A stretch of 64,000 nt of DNA from Syncephalis plumigaleata. Lineage: Eukaryota; Zoopagomycota; Zoopagomycetes; Zoopagales; Piptocephalidaceae. The notes beneath the pieces were generated by a model that did no database searches, was not told the origin of the DNA, and was given only the letters and a program-made list of their open reading frames with translations. Numbering within the stretch: the stretch's first letter is position 1; each line of letters begins with the position of its first letter. Shown piece by piece: positions 48,768 through 62,903 of the stretch. Location: positions 19,914 through 83,913 of the forward strand of contig JAIXMF010000028.1 of NCBI GenBank assembly GCA_025201365.1, given 5' to 3'. A program made the translations under genes and the position numbers.

Positions 48768-49413
48768 AGTAAGTTATAATAAAATGAAATAAAGAGAGAA
48801 AAGTAAGGAAAAAATCAATGTCATCCGCTCAATAAATTAGATCATCATCATATGATCAGGCAGACCGTGGGCACTTTTCATTCTCATCCAAGTGATAAGG
48901 AATAGACGAAGTAGTGTATAATTAGGTAGTATATCTACATGTATGTATTCATCATTCTTATATAATGCTTATTCAATCGCTAACTAACATAGAAGACTAG
49001 TTATCAATAATACGCTCGCTTAATAATGGTCAATGTAGATGATCCTATGCGTGCACACTACATCAGAATGAACTAAACTGGGTGACCTCTGTATCTTTCT
49101 GATTTCTCTCATTAATCATCACACTAGTCTGCCCGTGTCTATTCTATCCATCCAATACAACAGCAGCAACAACAACAACCATATTACACACTACGATTGT
49201 CACATTCCTTACATACACTACTACACACTTTTGCTTTACTTGTATCGGCGTGTGAACGCGTCGTCTCCATTCCATCGTCTACCACCTTACTTTGACGAAA
49301 AGTGAGCTTGCGTCTGTTGGTTACAGCATAGCTTTTTGTGTTTTGTTTTGTTTTGTTGTTTGTTTAGTGTCTACAAGAGTGATTACGCGGATTCCTGCTG
49401 AAACCATAAGAAT
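48768..49413. other. Divergent promoter region PdxT / Med13
   Basis: About 650 bases between divergent starts. CAA/CAG-rich repeats (49160-49180) and TTTTG repeats (49335-49360) are present. No gene is supported, and an upstream leader exon of Med13 could lie here. Confidence 0.4.
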
Positions 49414-52400
49414 ATGCGGCTTACAGATGCCGCTCTTACGAATGCTGTGGCCATCGTATCCTTTATGTGCTGTTCCTAGACTAATATTGTTACGCGTAGG
49501 ATGTTATAACCACTTGACCCTAGTTGCTGTTCCCTTCTTTCTTTCGTTTAGTCAGGATTGGCTCAGGTTAAATGGCGATGTATTATAACGCGACCAGAAT
49601 CACCACCGTCGTCCGTACAGTCCGACTGCCCTGTAGACGATCCTCTACTCGCCACCTATCGACAACTATTGGCTAGTGGTGTGGCATGCCATTGGCGCAT
49701 CGTTAAGCGTAATACTACTACTAGTAGTAGCAGTATTCCTAAGATATTAAATGATAATACGATAGAGGCAACAGATTCTACAGCAGATATGATGGCGGTT
49801 GACTATGATGCTCATGATGATGCTACTAATAATAACAATGATGAGCCTACCAATACAGCATCAATGACTACATCTATGGAAGATATAGCGATACTACAGC
49901 ATGAACTATGGCTATTCTGGTGGGGACAGGAGGAGCCGGCATTATCGATAGATGTTGAACAAACTGGTATGCTTTATTACAATCACGACTATTACATTCA
50001 ACTCGTCTAATTATACTTGATTAGAATCACGTTTAGGCAGTTTCTCTTGGGATGCAATCAGTTCATCGACTGGTGCTGCATCACGTCTTCCAATCCATTT
50101 GGCGGTCACCCTACCAGAAGAGTGTGATTTATTCCTGGAAGCATTAAGGAATCTATGTACCCGGTAAGTGTATTCTATGCACTAGTATCATCATTATAAG
50201 CTTACACGTAATTATCTATATATGATTAGAGGACTTGCCCATCAGCATATAATATCATTAGGAAATCTGTTTATCTTTGACGGATTAAATCATCATCGCT
50301 CATCAACAATATCGGATAATAGGTAATTATTGCAACTATATTATGCTATACAATGTAGATATGTAGAGCATTAATAGATACAATCACATATATAATTAGA
50401 CTTGATGGATTTCGGTTACATATTCAGATTACCGCATCCAATGTTCTATTATTACCAGAACGCTGTCAACTACCAATACGTCGTTTAACAGCAGATGATC
50501 TTCATTATACAGAAGCTGAATCACATCTATATTTACCAGGTAATTGACGACTATTACTCCCATCTCTACTCTATACTAAATGATATTGATTTATAGTCAA
50601 ATTGTCACCATTTGGTATCAATGGACAACTACTAAAGCATCATGAAGTATATCGACCAATATGTGATGCATTGGCAGAGCAACAACTCGATCGATGGTCA
50701 ACACTACACGCTATACCATTGGATGTGTTAAGAGCACCGATGACATCAAATCTACCTCTATTTGTAATGATACGTATAGGCAACATGTTACTATCCTATC
50801 CAACTGCACTTGTATTCCCATTGATTGATACAAATGATTCAGCATTATCTAGTTCAAATGACACGCCACATTTATCATCAGTATTACGTGTATCAGTACG
50901 TGATCCAGTCAAAATGAATGCATGGTCATACGTGGATCATTGTAACAATCTTGCTTCAGCAGTACTCGCTCAATGTGCTGCACATGAACCAACATCATTG
51001 GGTGAATCACCTAATAACAGCGAATGGAAGCCAGTCATTATCGATTCAGCATCCAATATTGATGCGACAAAGCAGTCAAATGTAGCAAACAAATCAGCCA
51101 ATGAAGATGAGATAATGACACAGCTATGTGATATATTCCAAACAGCGTAAGTGAATGTATGTATACTTGTACTATTACATACTAATAACACTATTGTGCT
51201 TATTCTAGTCCACCTTCCAATAATGAATCAGTAACAGCAGTAGCCAGTAGTAATCTAGGCGGGTCAATCACCACACCAAATGATACTGGTGTAGGCACAC
51301 CTGCACCCACACTTAATACACTTGGCAGTGGTATATCAAGTAATGTCAATGATGAGAGTAGGAGAACAAGTGGATTATCTGCACTGGATGGTTTAAATGA
51401 TTTCTACAACTTTGTCGATGATCCTGATACAGAAATGGTGACAGAAGATGATTTCAACTTCTTCGATGATGTAAGATGAATTAGCATGCATCTAGTATTA
51501 ACATCATATAATCTAATTAGTATTTGTATTGATAGGATTCAAGTAATGTTAGATCTATGGAGACATCTCATGCATCTGACATCAAGAACACTGCAACAAT
51601 GAATGACATGCTCACTAATAGTCTATTGACTTCTATGGCCACTACCACTGCCAGCATTAATGCAGCTACTGCAACATCATTATCCAATGTTGATTTGTCA
51701 TTAGCCACATCGACCATCATTAATGATGCAGCTCATTCATCTATTATAGCAGATATGGAAAATGACAACATAGACCATATGAATCTACCTGGATCCAATC
51801 TAACTGCTGTGGATACAACAACGTCACACATTGATAGTGCCAATGCATTGTTGACACCAAAGGATACACATCACTCGGATGGGGTAGTGAGTCCGGCATT
51901 TGCAACCACTGCAAATACTACTACTACAACTGCTATTACTACTACTACTACTATTAGTACTGTATGTGATGATATGAATGGCACAGATTCTACTAGTCAT
52001 CAGCTGGCTTCACCATTATCCTTATCCGAATTAAGAACAGCATTGATTCCAGTGGAATTTGCACCATTAGTAGATGATACAACCATAGCATTAGATGCAA
52101 AGTATCGTCATGGTGGTCGCTATGCATATATGGCACAGAATACACCACCTAACACAGATATACCACATACAACGAGTAGTCCAGATGATAAAATGCCTTA
52201 CACAGTAGATTATCAACCTAGGAATTCATTGAAATCAACAATCGATTCAGCATTAATGAAATTGAAAGGACCCTCCGAATTGCCAACTAAACACAAAACA
52301 AATAGCATGATTGTAGATGTCAAATTAGAGAACAAACAAGCAACAACAACATCTACACTTGATACTAGCAATGATAATGACGACAATAACAGCGATAGTT

Positions 52401-55057
52401 CATCGTATGATTCCTCATCATCTGATAGTGAATGCGATTTGATGATGTTGATCTAGTGCATTGTTCAGATGCATCACAATTGCTATTCGTTTAGCAATAG
52501 TAAATGATAAACAGGATACATCAGATATGACGATGTCATCATCATCTACTTACTACATCTCCGTAAACTATTTAATAAGTTAAGGAAGTAACATGGAGGG
52601 AGTTTACTGGCAAGCAATCTACTCATTGAATCTACATCAATTAATACAACAATCAAATGGTGAGTCATGTTTAGATACTATAGTTACATTTATCACTCAT
52701 CATATATATGATATTATTAGTATGCACGACACTGTTAGAACAAGGAGAAGAGTATGCTATTGTGAATACTATTAGTCAAGTGGCAGAGCAACTATTCATT
52801 CAAGATGAATCGCATAAATCGCCACAACGTACTCATTCCACAGTTCGTGGTCAACTCACCGTAAAACAACTCTATGAACTCTATGGTAAGCAAGTGTTAT
52901 TTGTCATCTATATGTATATATATTAATCAATAATGTATTAGAATCGGGTCAGCCTCAGTCAAAGTATGGTCGATATCAAGTACGGAAACGTGCACATAAA
53001 CAAGGCTGTATCGAGCCTATAACAGATGAACCAGAGATTATAGTGCATCAACAGGAGCAGACATTGGCATTGAATGCGACAGCTATTCGATTTTGGGAAG
53101 CATTGCGGTTAGAACCATTTGGTGGTAAGAAAACGCTCATTCCAGTAATGTTATGTCCAGTGGGTGATGCCATGGAAGCATCAGCACGTCAAATGATAAA
53201 GGAATTAGTGCTGTCTATGAGGTGAGTATACACTATATACTATTACATATATGTATATTAACTAGTGGTTAGGCATGTCTACTTGGTACACATCGTGCCA
53301 TTAATGGAATGGAAGTAGTACCGGTTATTTTATTACGTAAGTGTTCTATCTTGTATTAATGGCAGCAATAGTAGTAATACTATAAATGATTAGCATCGAT
53401 GACTGAGGAATCCACATATAATCGACAGTTACGTAGTTTAACGGCAGCATTCGAGAAATTAGGTAATGTATTCAATGGTAGTATTAGCTTGTTAGTAGCT
53501 AATGGAATATTCATTGCTTACTTTATAGGAGGACAATTACCTGCACCGACAAACAGAGACACAAGCACCATTGTAATTTATGTTATTAATCCATTCCCTG
53601 ATCATTTCAAGCATCTACTGGCCATTTGTCAATGCTTTGAAGCTATGGTGTATGCATATCGTAAACGAGGACTTGATGCTGAACAACTGGCATTACAAGT
53701 AAGTGGATCTATAAATATACGTATGTATATGTTATGATCTAATGAATTAAATATGATAGATTATTCCGTATCAATTGGTTAATAATCCAAATCAACGAGC
53801 AACTGACCATGCAGCAGTGTGTAAGACACTTGCTTTCTCTGCATATACACGAGCATTCCGACGACTTACCGTACTTGATGATCATGTATGAATAATGAGC
53901 ACTCATTCATATTATTTTATAAGATTAACACATTGTGTCTATTGTTGACTTGATTATAGGGATTAACATTCGGTTGTGATTACAAGCGTAAATCATCTAA
54001 ACCTGCTATACCCATTTATGCACCACCCTACACTCTCGTTAATGATGCATTGCGAAAGTTTGAACTAAATCTACCCGCTGATATACATGCACCTCCACTC
54101 TTTAGGGCGAATCATTTGCACGTAGCTTATACGGGACCTCTAGTTGGTTCACGAATGATTTGTGTGTGGACCGATGATAGTGGTGAGGTATTAGAAAGTG
54201 ATTCCTGGATTCAATCGACTACTACTGCTACTACCATTGAAGAATCAATTAAGGAAACTGTAACTCAAGTATGGCAACGATCACAGTTGATGGTGCAAAG
54301 ATGGTTCAACGAGCCATGCTCCATTACCATCGTACGCAAGGGCATTATGAATAGTGTAGAGTTTGAAGGTAAGTCTACTAACTAGTTAGTGATTAATGAC
54401 AGCAGTAGCTAATTATTCATTATTCATTTGTGTAGCATGGCTCGCTATCTGTGGCGATGACTCGCCTCATGTGATACTGGCGTGTATGGCGGATGAACCG
54501 ACACTTCGTATTCAACTGCCAACCACGGAACGATGTAGCGGTGAACCGCCCAATGGCAATATCAAATCGCATACGGCACTCGCACCCGATGCCGGTTTAC
54601 TAATGAAAACGGTGGTGGGCGAGGTCTACCTCGTTGATGTCGGTCATCGATTAGCGATCAGTAATGAAACGATTGAACCTAAAAACAGCGTGTCATCTAA
54701 CTACTACCGACGACAACTACTGCCCTTGGCCAGTGGATCTCTCTTCTGGTTACCGGATGCGGAAACACTACCTGATGCCAGTACATGTCGCTTACAGGTA
54801 AGTGGATCATCGACGAGACTGGTCATTTGATTACTATGGTAGGATCTAATGTTTTGTGCTTCCTCCTCCATTAGATTCATCTATTACGCTCTCCCTCGAG
54901 TGTATCGGCTAATATGACACTGCGTGAACTATTACTACGCTATTACGCATTATCCTTTATTCATTTCTCGCCTAATTTCGCATGGGCACCGCTACCAGTG
55001 CATCTTCGTGTACTGCAACAACTTGTACGACTCGTGGAATGCCAGTCCATTTCTTAG
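49414..55057 (+). CDS. MED13: Mediator kinase-module subunit Med13
   Basis: Large nuclear subunit linking the Cdk8 kinase module to core Mediator. ATG 49414 gives MRLTDAALTNAVAI; after a 96-nt intron comes SGLAQVKWRCI, matching the conserved Med13 N-terminus. ELWLFWWGQEEP, VKLSPFGINGQLL and the diagnostic ITEDDFNFFD-like block (TEDDFNFFDD, about 51440-51470) follow. A low-complexity Asn/Thr/Ser region and RHGGRYAYM lead to the central domain (TALNATAIRFWEALRLEP-like sequence near 53060-53110). The C-terminal domain includes FGCDYKRKSSKPAIPIYAPP, VGSRMICVWTDDSGEVLES and a tail of LPVHLRVLQQLVRLVE. The stop is at 55055. About 15 introns, generally 50-70 nt; the frame is consistent throughout. 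The size of about 1500 residues fits fungal Med13. Confidence 0.93.
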
Positions 55058-55616
55058 ATTTTTTAATTTGCTACTAATAATTGTTGTCATCCATGTGATT
55101 GCAATAAATTCAAATGTCATTATTACTATCAGTAGTTATTTTGCTAGGTGCCTATCCATACACTGCGGGATGTATTCAATGGTATGGACATGTACGCTAA
55201 TTCCTTTCGAATGGTTTAAATCCAGCAGAAAATAGACCAAGTAACGAATGTTGGTCGTGTCATCCCAAGTTCAGCTTACGGGAATATCTACGAATTACGA
55301 ATTCCGTCATTGCCATTAAAAGTAGTAATGTTTATTTAGGAAACGTGTACACATTGTTAGTCTTGTTTCATCTGGCAATTTGTATTCTTGACTTGCTCGA
55401 TTGGATATATAAACGTCATGCCGTACTATTGATTGGATGATCGTTTCAATAAACGTGAGCGGTTCATGAATGTTACTTTGTCCGACATTCGCTTTTATAA
55501 ATGTGTATTGTATTGAACTGGATGTCTGCTTTTTCTTTAACTCTCTCTCTCTCTTCTATAATCACTGCTTTTTTCTTGTTGCCGCTCATTGACATTACAC
55601 TATACACTTGAATAAC
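55058..55616. other. Intergenic
   Basis: Spacer between Med13 and the first Cys-rich protein gene. A CT-rich stretch (55540-55560) lies about 60 bases upstream of the next ATG. No other gene is seen. Confidence 0.4.
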
Positions 55617-56378
55617 ATGCATTTCACTATAAAATCAATCCTACCTTTACTAGCCATGCTGGCTATGGCTGCCGCACAATCCACTACATCCACATCTACT
55701 CCTAGCAGCAGCAGCAATAGTAATAGTAATCCTTCATTACCCACTCGTTTCGCGGACATCTCCGAACAATGTCAGAAAGTACTTAATAGCACAGAGGTGA
55801 CACCAGGCTGTGCGTCTAACGTGGAAGCAGACGTCACCAATAATGGCACTAAATCGCTCACGATACTGTGCGACGCACCCTCCGATAATGCCGTGGGTCA
55901 TCGTTGCTCGAAAGAACAAGTGACCAAGTCGCTCGACATACTCGAAGCCTCATGTAAAGCAGAGTTGAACGAGGCTCAAGCGGCGGTGCAAGAATTATAC
56001 GCCTCCTGGCTATCCTATTCGCTTAATCTAGTCATGCTATGCACGAAAGATTCCACGGGCAAGTACTGCATGGACACGATCACTGGCAATAATACTAAAA
56101 CGCAACCTGATGGATCACCGGCATGTGACACTTGTTATCGCTCCGTGCTCGAGAACGCCGCTAGCTGGAAGCCTCCACGATCACCTAGTTTAGGCGGTGA
56201 CATTTACCGCGAGCAAATGAGTGCATTAACCGATGCTGCCAATAAATGCAATGTCAGCATTGCCAATAGCGCAGATTCATCATCTGCTGCTGCCATACAC
56301 TATCCTACAATGAATGTTAGCGTATTGACTGGATTAGCCGTATTAGCTACCGGTACACTAATGATGCTTATTGCCTAG
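55617..56378 (+). CDS. Secreted Cys-rich GPI-anchor-type protein
   Basis: ATG 55617 (MHFTIKSILPLLAMLAMAAA) is a classic signal peptide. A Ser/Thr/Asn-rich linker and a Cys-rich ectodomain follow, with ISEQCQKVLNSTEVTPGCAS, ILCDAPSDNAVGHRCS, ASCKAELNEAQAA, LCTKDSTGKYCMD and CDTCYRSVLENA. The tail has a small-residue patch (NSADSSSAAA) and a C-terminal hydrophobic segment (VLTGLAVLATGTLMMLIA) without charged residues after it, typical of GPI-anchor attachment. Intronless, unlike its neighbours. Probably a cell-wall or surface protein; the family's function is unknown to me. Confidence 0.8.
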   Translation: MHFTIKSILPLLAMLAMAAAQSTTSTSTPSSSSNSNSNPSLPTRFADISEQCQKVLNSTEVTPGCASNVEADVTNNGTKSLTILCDAPSDNAVGHRCSKEQVTKSLDILEASCKAELNEAQAAVQELYASWLSYSLNLVMLCTKDSTGKYCMDTITGNNTKTQPDGSPACDTCYRSVLENAASWKPPRSPSLGGDIYREQMSALTDAANKCNVSIANSADSSSAAAIHYPTMNVSVLTGLAVLATGTLMMLIA

Positions 56379-57114
56379 TTGATTCGTCTAATAAACTACA
56401 TTATATTGCGTAATCTGCATAGCATAATAAAGATTGTAGAGTAATACTAGATTATTCATTGGATCCTTTTTATTTATTTGTGTTAATAATGTCTACCTAT
56501 AATCTATTCAATCATTCTATTACAGAGTTGTAATGGTACATCACTCTTTTTACATTCTTGCCATTGACATATACCGGTTATCTGTATTTCACAATAGAAC
56601 TGTTTATATGTAATTGGTACATAATGATCAAAGTCGAGCCATCCTTGGCTGTTGTGTTACGGCATGGCTAGAACTTCCATTGAATTAGCGGACAAAGTGA
56701 AGCTGTCTGATAGAAATGAAAAGAAGCCCATTTTATACACCCCATTTACGCATAAATCCATCCTGCTGCCTATTTCAATCCCTCTTCTCGGCATATGCGG
56801 AAGTGAGTGGGACCAATTACCATAATAGATAGTGTATATTGCCTTAGTTTACCTTCCATAACTTTGAAGCAATACATGTGTATGTACGTGTGTGTGTGTG
56901 TGAAAAATATTGATTGGACTGCGTTCGATATGGATTGATGGTTGACGGACATCGTACAACGCTCAACTAGAAAGGATTCTTTCTCTCATCTCTAGTCATC
57001 ACCATCGTTTATAGTATAAATATACCTACATTTCAGGCCAGATATTACATTATCATCTACTATTGCCATTATCCCGTTTTCACTTTCCTTCTAGCTATTG
57101 TTAATTTGAACAAC
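56379..57114. other. Intergenic
   Basis: Spacer between the two paralogues. A short TG repeat lies at 56880-56905. Nothing else is supported. Confidence 0.4.
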
Positions 57115-57862
57115 ATGCGCTTCCTATTGAAATCACTCTTGCCATTATTAGCGGCTTGGCCGTTACAACTGCACAAACCACCCCTAGTGGTACTAGTGGT
57201 AGCGGTGCTGGTGCTGGTGCTGGTGGCAGTGGTACTAATGGCGTACCATCAGCCGGCGCATCCTTAAATATCTCGGAGGAATGCCAAAAAGTCTTCCTCA
57301 ACAAGGATCTAATGCCTAGCTGTATGGCCGCTGCTCAAGCGAATTCTAATGATGATGCCAAATCATCGGTCTCGGCAATATGCGATGCAAACGCAAGTGC
57401 TCGTTGTTCCGATGATGAAATCAACAAATCACTCGATACACTTGAGGCCTCCTGTAAGACAGAGTTGAAGGAAGGTAACCCCAGCATCCAGAGCATGTAC
57501 ACATCGTTGTTGACGTACACTTCTACGTCGGAATGATCTGTACAAAGGATGGTAGCGGTAAATACTGCGGAGATGTAGAGGCGGGTAATAAGCCCGAAGC
57601 CGATGGGTTGGCCAAGTGTACCGATTGTTCTCGTGCCATGATGAAAGCTGCTCTTGCTTGGAAACCACCAAGATCAACCGATCTAGCCGGTGATACTTAC
57701 ACGAAGATCAAGGATAATGTTAACAAATCCGCTGAGAAATGTAATGTCGATGCATCCAGCTCGAACTCTGCCTCTACCGCCAAGGCATGTCATACCGATA
57801 TGATCATGTTTAGTGCGTTGACATCAGTAGCTGCCGTTGGTGTATGGGCACATGTTGCTTAA
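57115..57862 (+). pseudogene. Paralogue of the Cys-rich GPI-anchor-type protein, frame-broken
   Basis: Tandem relative of the gene at 55617. ATG 57115 reads MRFLLKSLLPLLA and then loses the frame by one base near 57150. The next frame has AVTTAQTTPSGTSG, a Gly/Ala linker, LNISEECQKVFLNKDLMPSC and the Cys pattern. A second single-base shift near 57530 leads to MICTKDGSGKYCGD, AKCTDCSRAMMKAALAWKPP and a C-terminal hydrophobic segment (MIMFSALTSVAAVGVWAHVA). All domains are preserved apart from these two breaks, so recent decay or assembly indels are likely. Confidence 0.75.
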
Positions 57863-58956
57863 TTATCTCGATTAATAAACTGGATATATTTGCCTAGCAT
57901 TACCGTGAGTGTATATAGTATATGATTTGTTCGTTAGTCAGTGTATATGTATTAGGAATAGGCAAAACAATGCTATTGTAGTTAGCCCTTCTTATCATTA
58001 ATATATATATATATCGTGTTAAATGAGCAGCAACTTTGACTATTCGAATGATTAGCTTAGCAATGACTACAATCATTATGCTCGTCTTTATTCTTGTTAT
58101 CTATTCCATTTTCACGTCAACTACATGTAGGATCAAGTGATCTCGTAGTTTCATTATTGCAGTTGATGCAATGATTAGCAATCCAATCGTTTTATTTCTG
58201 ACTATAATGCTACTAGCTGGTTGTTGAATCATTCCCGGTATTCCTGGTACTAATTATCTTGATTGCTGTTCAAAGTTATTATGCAACTAATGCATCACTA
58301 TGTAGATAAACATTGATACACTATAGTATAGATGTTGCTGCTTTCAAGCTAGGATACTGGTTATGAATGTATATCGCTACAGTGAAGCTACGGCTTTATT
58401 AAATGCCTTTACCATTCATCATTACAGCTATTTTATCATTGACAAGTAGAGTGTGAATGCATACTACTGCCTATGTCATTCGATTTACCTTGCTTTATCA
58501 TATTGACGTGTACATCAATAATGCTATCGTGTAATTGTCATCTTGTTTGAGATTGAACAACGAGATGGCGATGTTTGTAGTTTGCATCTCAAATAACTGC
58601 CAGGATTGAATGGTATAATCATGCTAGTCTATTATTACATTTTACATCGCTGCTTACAACGCACTTCATAGTATCTTGATGATTGCGTTTATTCAAATGC
58701 ATGTTTATACATTCATTGTAAGTGACGCCATAGTTGATGCCATTCTATTCTATAAGTACACGAAAATAATATCTGTACTACCATGTGTATTGGAACAATG
58801 ATGATGCTACGTCAATGGCCTAGTTGTCAGTTTCCGTTCTTGTTCAATAGTATTTGTTATCTAGTGTATAAGTTGTTGTTTTTGTTGTTGTTGTTATTTG
58901 CATAAATACCGTCTAGTCTATTAAGGACGCTTTCATATTGTAGTAACCTCGTACTA
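57863..58956. other. Intergenic, no gene seen
   Basis: About 1.1 kb AT-rich spacer with an (AT)n run near 58000. Open frames are short and without features. Confidence 0.45.
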
Positions 58957-59917
58957 ATGAGCACACAGTCTGCACATCTTGCGGATAAACTGCAGCAAGG
59001 TGAGAGGCTACTGTCTCGACAACTAGAATGCACAGTCAATTCCGCTCATTCCACCTTACAACTGGGTCGTGCCTACTTTTACTTCCCGCCTAATAGTGGT
59101 GAGGTATTGCCGGCAACTAGGGAGGACTGCAACACGTATACGCTATGTGCCAACAACGAGAATAGTCTTCTGCTTGCCGGTATAGCGGTGTTTAAGCTCG
59201 AGCCGATAAATGGAAAGTGTTTACATGAAATTTAGCGGCTGTTGCTTTCGATACCGGTGCTGAACATAATGAACCGCCGCAACTATGTGCTCGCTTCATC
59301 GTCACAGAGCGTGGTGTTGATTTCAGCTGTAGCCCAGGCATTGAGACGCTATTACGAACGATCCATTTCACATGCACTTCGACCTATGCAAAGTCCTCAG
59401 CTTATACAGGGAAAGTCATTTGATGCGACATTTGCCCTTGAATGTTGGATGGACCGATCAAGTTCGACTAGGCCGTTTGAGTTGCGTGTCTCGTTGCTAC
59501 CATCGAATGAGAGGAGTAGCGGTAACATACTTGATATGGAGTATTTGGAGTTACCATAGTAAGTTGTGCCAATGTTGCTATAGTCTACTCATTAATCATG
59601 ACACATTTAGTCCTGGAGGAGAAGAGGAGAAGGACAGCCAATGTCAGTTAGATCATCAATGATAGATGTTGGTAGGATATCATACCAGTAAACTAAACTA
59701 ATATCCATGACTGATTATAGTTGAGTAGATGCTTTTGCAGATGAAGACGAATACGACAATGATTTCGCATACGATAATCGCATGATTGATCGTTTCTCGC
59801 AACACATGGAATCGATGCATCTTGCAACAGGTCTCGATAGTCAACATGCTGAACTCATTAGAAAACACCAAATGAATCCTATACTAGTGGATCGACTGGC
59901 ACTTGTGTATCAATGAC
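58957..59917 (+). CDS. Unknown multi-exon protein
   Basis: ATG 58957 opens MSTQSAHLADKLQQGERLLS followed by LGRAYFYFPPNSGEVLPATR. The frame stops at 59233, but plausible coding continues in other frames (FDTGAEHNEPPQLCARFIV; LRRYYERSISHALRPMQS). After GT/AG-like boundaries an acidic C-terminus reads DAFADEDEYDNDFAYDNRMI and ends near 59917. I could not find one exon model that joins everything, so the gene may be broken. Family not recognised. Confidence 0.35.
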
Positions 59918-59929
59918 AATTGCTAATAA

Positions 59930-62626
59930 TCATCCACGGTCACACTTACTGGACGACATCAGTACACGCATGAGGGGACAATTGAAATGGAACCTACCGA
60001 CTCGATTGGCCATGGGAAGACACAAGAATATCGAGCAACCAATGTGGTGCAAAAGACACGGCAGCTGTTGTCGTGTATGAAGTGAAATCAACGCATCACT
60101 TGGCTTCAGCGCCATCACGGCCATATCATCGATTGTTCCTAGCAGTGGCATGTCGTAACAAGATAGAAAAGCTAGATCAGCCTCAACAAAATATACAGCC
60201 GAGAGTATTGAGGAAAGGGCAGACATGACCAAATTCATGAGACGTGCGTATTCCTGTTTCGTTCTGATAGTCCAAACTTCCCGGAATACGACTTGCTATT
60301 GAAGCGATTCTACGAGCATTATGCCGTCCATTTATTAGCACCTATAGCGATGACGACACCACTAGCTGGATGTATCTGCTTGATAATGACATATCGCTCG
60401 TTGTTCAGTTTAGTCAGATACAAAATGGGAATAGTGCAACAACTAGAGTATCCATTGAAGAGACATCCAAGGAATACACGGACAACAACAACCAACAACA
60501 ACAATAGAGCATATCTTCATTTCCCATCAAATACTGATGCTTGGTCCTGTATTGGACATACCATTAAGTGGATTCAGGTATAAAATGAATGGATAGTAAT
60601 GATATGATGATGATGCTAATACCATGCTAGTTGGCATTGTTCTAATGCTTTTATTGAAATTGCCAAAGAAATCGAAGCAACTATGTCGTGGAAGCCAAGT
60701 CAAGCCATCCAGTTGATTGAGAATGCTACTGATCGACCAGAACTGACTATTGTGCCAATATGGTCAAGTGACATTTTGAACTTTTATCGAATGACACCAT
60801 TCCAGCAAACCATTACCTCAAACAAATATGAAGTATGTCGAGTCAATACAACTAACTCCCTGCAATAAGTGTCTGGCAATTTATCATCTGAGTAATGTAT
60901 CACAACAGCAAGTCTAATGAACGATCCACTGGATGGAACTATTATGATTGTACACCATCACAACTATCTTACGGCATTAACGGTGATATCGGTGAATAAC
61001 ATCCAGCGTGATCAACTCATTAATCATGTAGTGCCATCTCTGGAGAACAAAGGAATCGTCAATTACTTTGGTAGTATGATCCCGGCATATCGGTACATCT
61101 CCCTTGATGAATCAACTCGAATGTGTATCAAGGCATTCCGTGCACATCCCGAATCCAACGACAAAGAACACATTACTAAGCCGGCAGTCATTACCGTGTC
61201 GTGATCGACCAGATCACGAGGAATACAGCAAAGCGGAAGTCAACACGGTAAGCGTAAACTACGATGGTCATCAAGAACATGCGATGCTTACTTGTAACTA
61301 GAGTGTCGTAAACAATTCGATCCAGCCACTATTTGTATTCATCATGACATCAACCAGGAAGGATTCTCGATTGAACTTCCATCAGAATGGTGTATGGATA
61401 CACTCGAGAAAAGAGCAATGAAGAGTCAACAATACTAGTATACTGTTGAAGATGCGGATATCATTCAGCATGTCAGAAATACCAGTGACAGTATGGAGGA
61501 AGGATAATTGCCATGGAATATCGTTACTTCATATGACGGCACACCAAGTGCGAATAATAAGATATCATTATTCACACGTGTTTATTCACAAGGATCATCG
61601 GACCATCATCGATGTCAACATGCAATGGCAGCAAGGCAAGCATCTAGTAATGAATGACGGTGCAAGTATAAACACGAGCTACACGCTGGATAATAATGTC
61701 GATCGACATATGCTTGTTCAAGGATATACACCTAGCAATGATCGCTGTTTACTATCAATGTATTTGGTCGAGATACCGAGTACTAAATCGTATGACATTC
61801 TATTCCTAGCAACAAATAGTCTGGTAGAGGTGAGTGGTAGTAATCATACAATGATCGTCATCTTACAACACATAGATGCGAGAGATCATGCGTGCTGCAT
61901 TATCCAAGGTTGATATGATCGACCATCTATTCGATGAGCCACTCTATATGTCTGTAAGTGATGTTTGTTGCTTCATTGTCAATACACATATAAATATGAA
62001 TATGCTAATAAGCAACTTGATAGATCGATGAGAATGATAGCACAGATGTAGAACATACTACTGATGGTGATGCGATATCAAATAATATAGCGGTAGAACT
62101 AATCGATGGCATAATGTTCCTAGAGGGCAACATGATATCGTATGCAAACGACATTGACTTGTCATCTAAGTATTTAGCCGACATTCCTATCTATAACAGC
62201 AAACAAGGCTGCATTGTATGGGAGATCAGCTTGAGCGATACTAGTCCAAAATATGATCAAGAATACATGGAACATTATCTAGGTTTATATTGGAAGTACA
62301 CCAAATCTACGGATGATCAGCTAGTTAAAAACATTGCAGTCTATGCATTCACATCTGATCAAATACTAATGGCAAATGAAATACAGTTTTCACGCATTAT
62401 TACAGTCATGGAATCGGCAGCGTCATTTGTAAATAACGACAGGTATATGTATACATTACCTACTGGCGAATGCTTTGGTATTTCCATTGATATGCCAGAT
62501 GATCCTACAGCAAAAATTGGTGTATGTCTTTACCAAAAGGATGATCTAATTCGCAATGACAATGTTAAAGGATTCAGCGAACTAGAAGGCATGACATTGA
62601 ACTTGTCAAAACATCCATACGGGTAA
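59930..62626 (+). other. Unresolved coding region, probably a decayed gene
   Basis: Coding-like blocks lie in different frames: 60340-60500 (DDDTTSWMYLLDNDISLVVQ), 60917-61204, 61650-61910 (SYTLDNNVDRHMLVQGYTPS) and 62100-62626 (GCIVWEISLSDTSPKYDQEY, ending at a GTAAGT donor). Trp, Tyr and Asp-rich strand-like segments recall the C-terminal half of the local F-box-like family, but similarity is weak. Many frame changes are needed, so a pseudogene is the most economical reading. Confidence 0.35.
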
Positions 62627-62903
62627 GTAGCTACTAGCAGCATAGCAATAACTAATCATATGTTATTAGATTTATAAGCAAATCAGCACGTCATTGATTA
62701 TAATTATCTTAAACTACAGCTTCCTATTCTACTCGCAATTTTAAGTCAGGAGAAATAAAAGTGAAGCATTGGATCTGTACTCCTATAGCAAGTATTCATG
62801 CAAGCAAATTTAAACATGATACGACCAGTTTATTTACTCGACACAGTCATGTGTTTATCGTGTGCACTACTATTTGTATAATGCTCAATATGTATGAATA
62901 TAT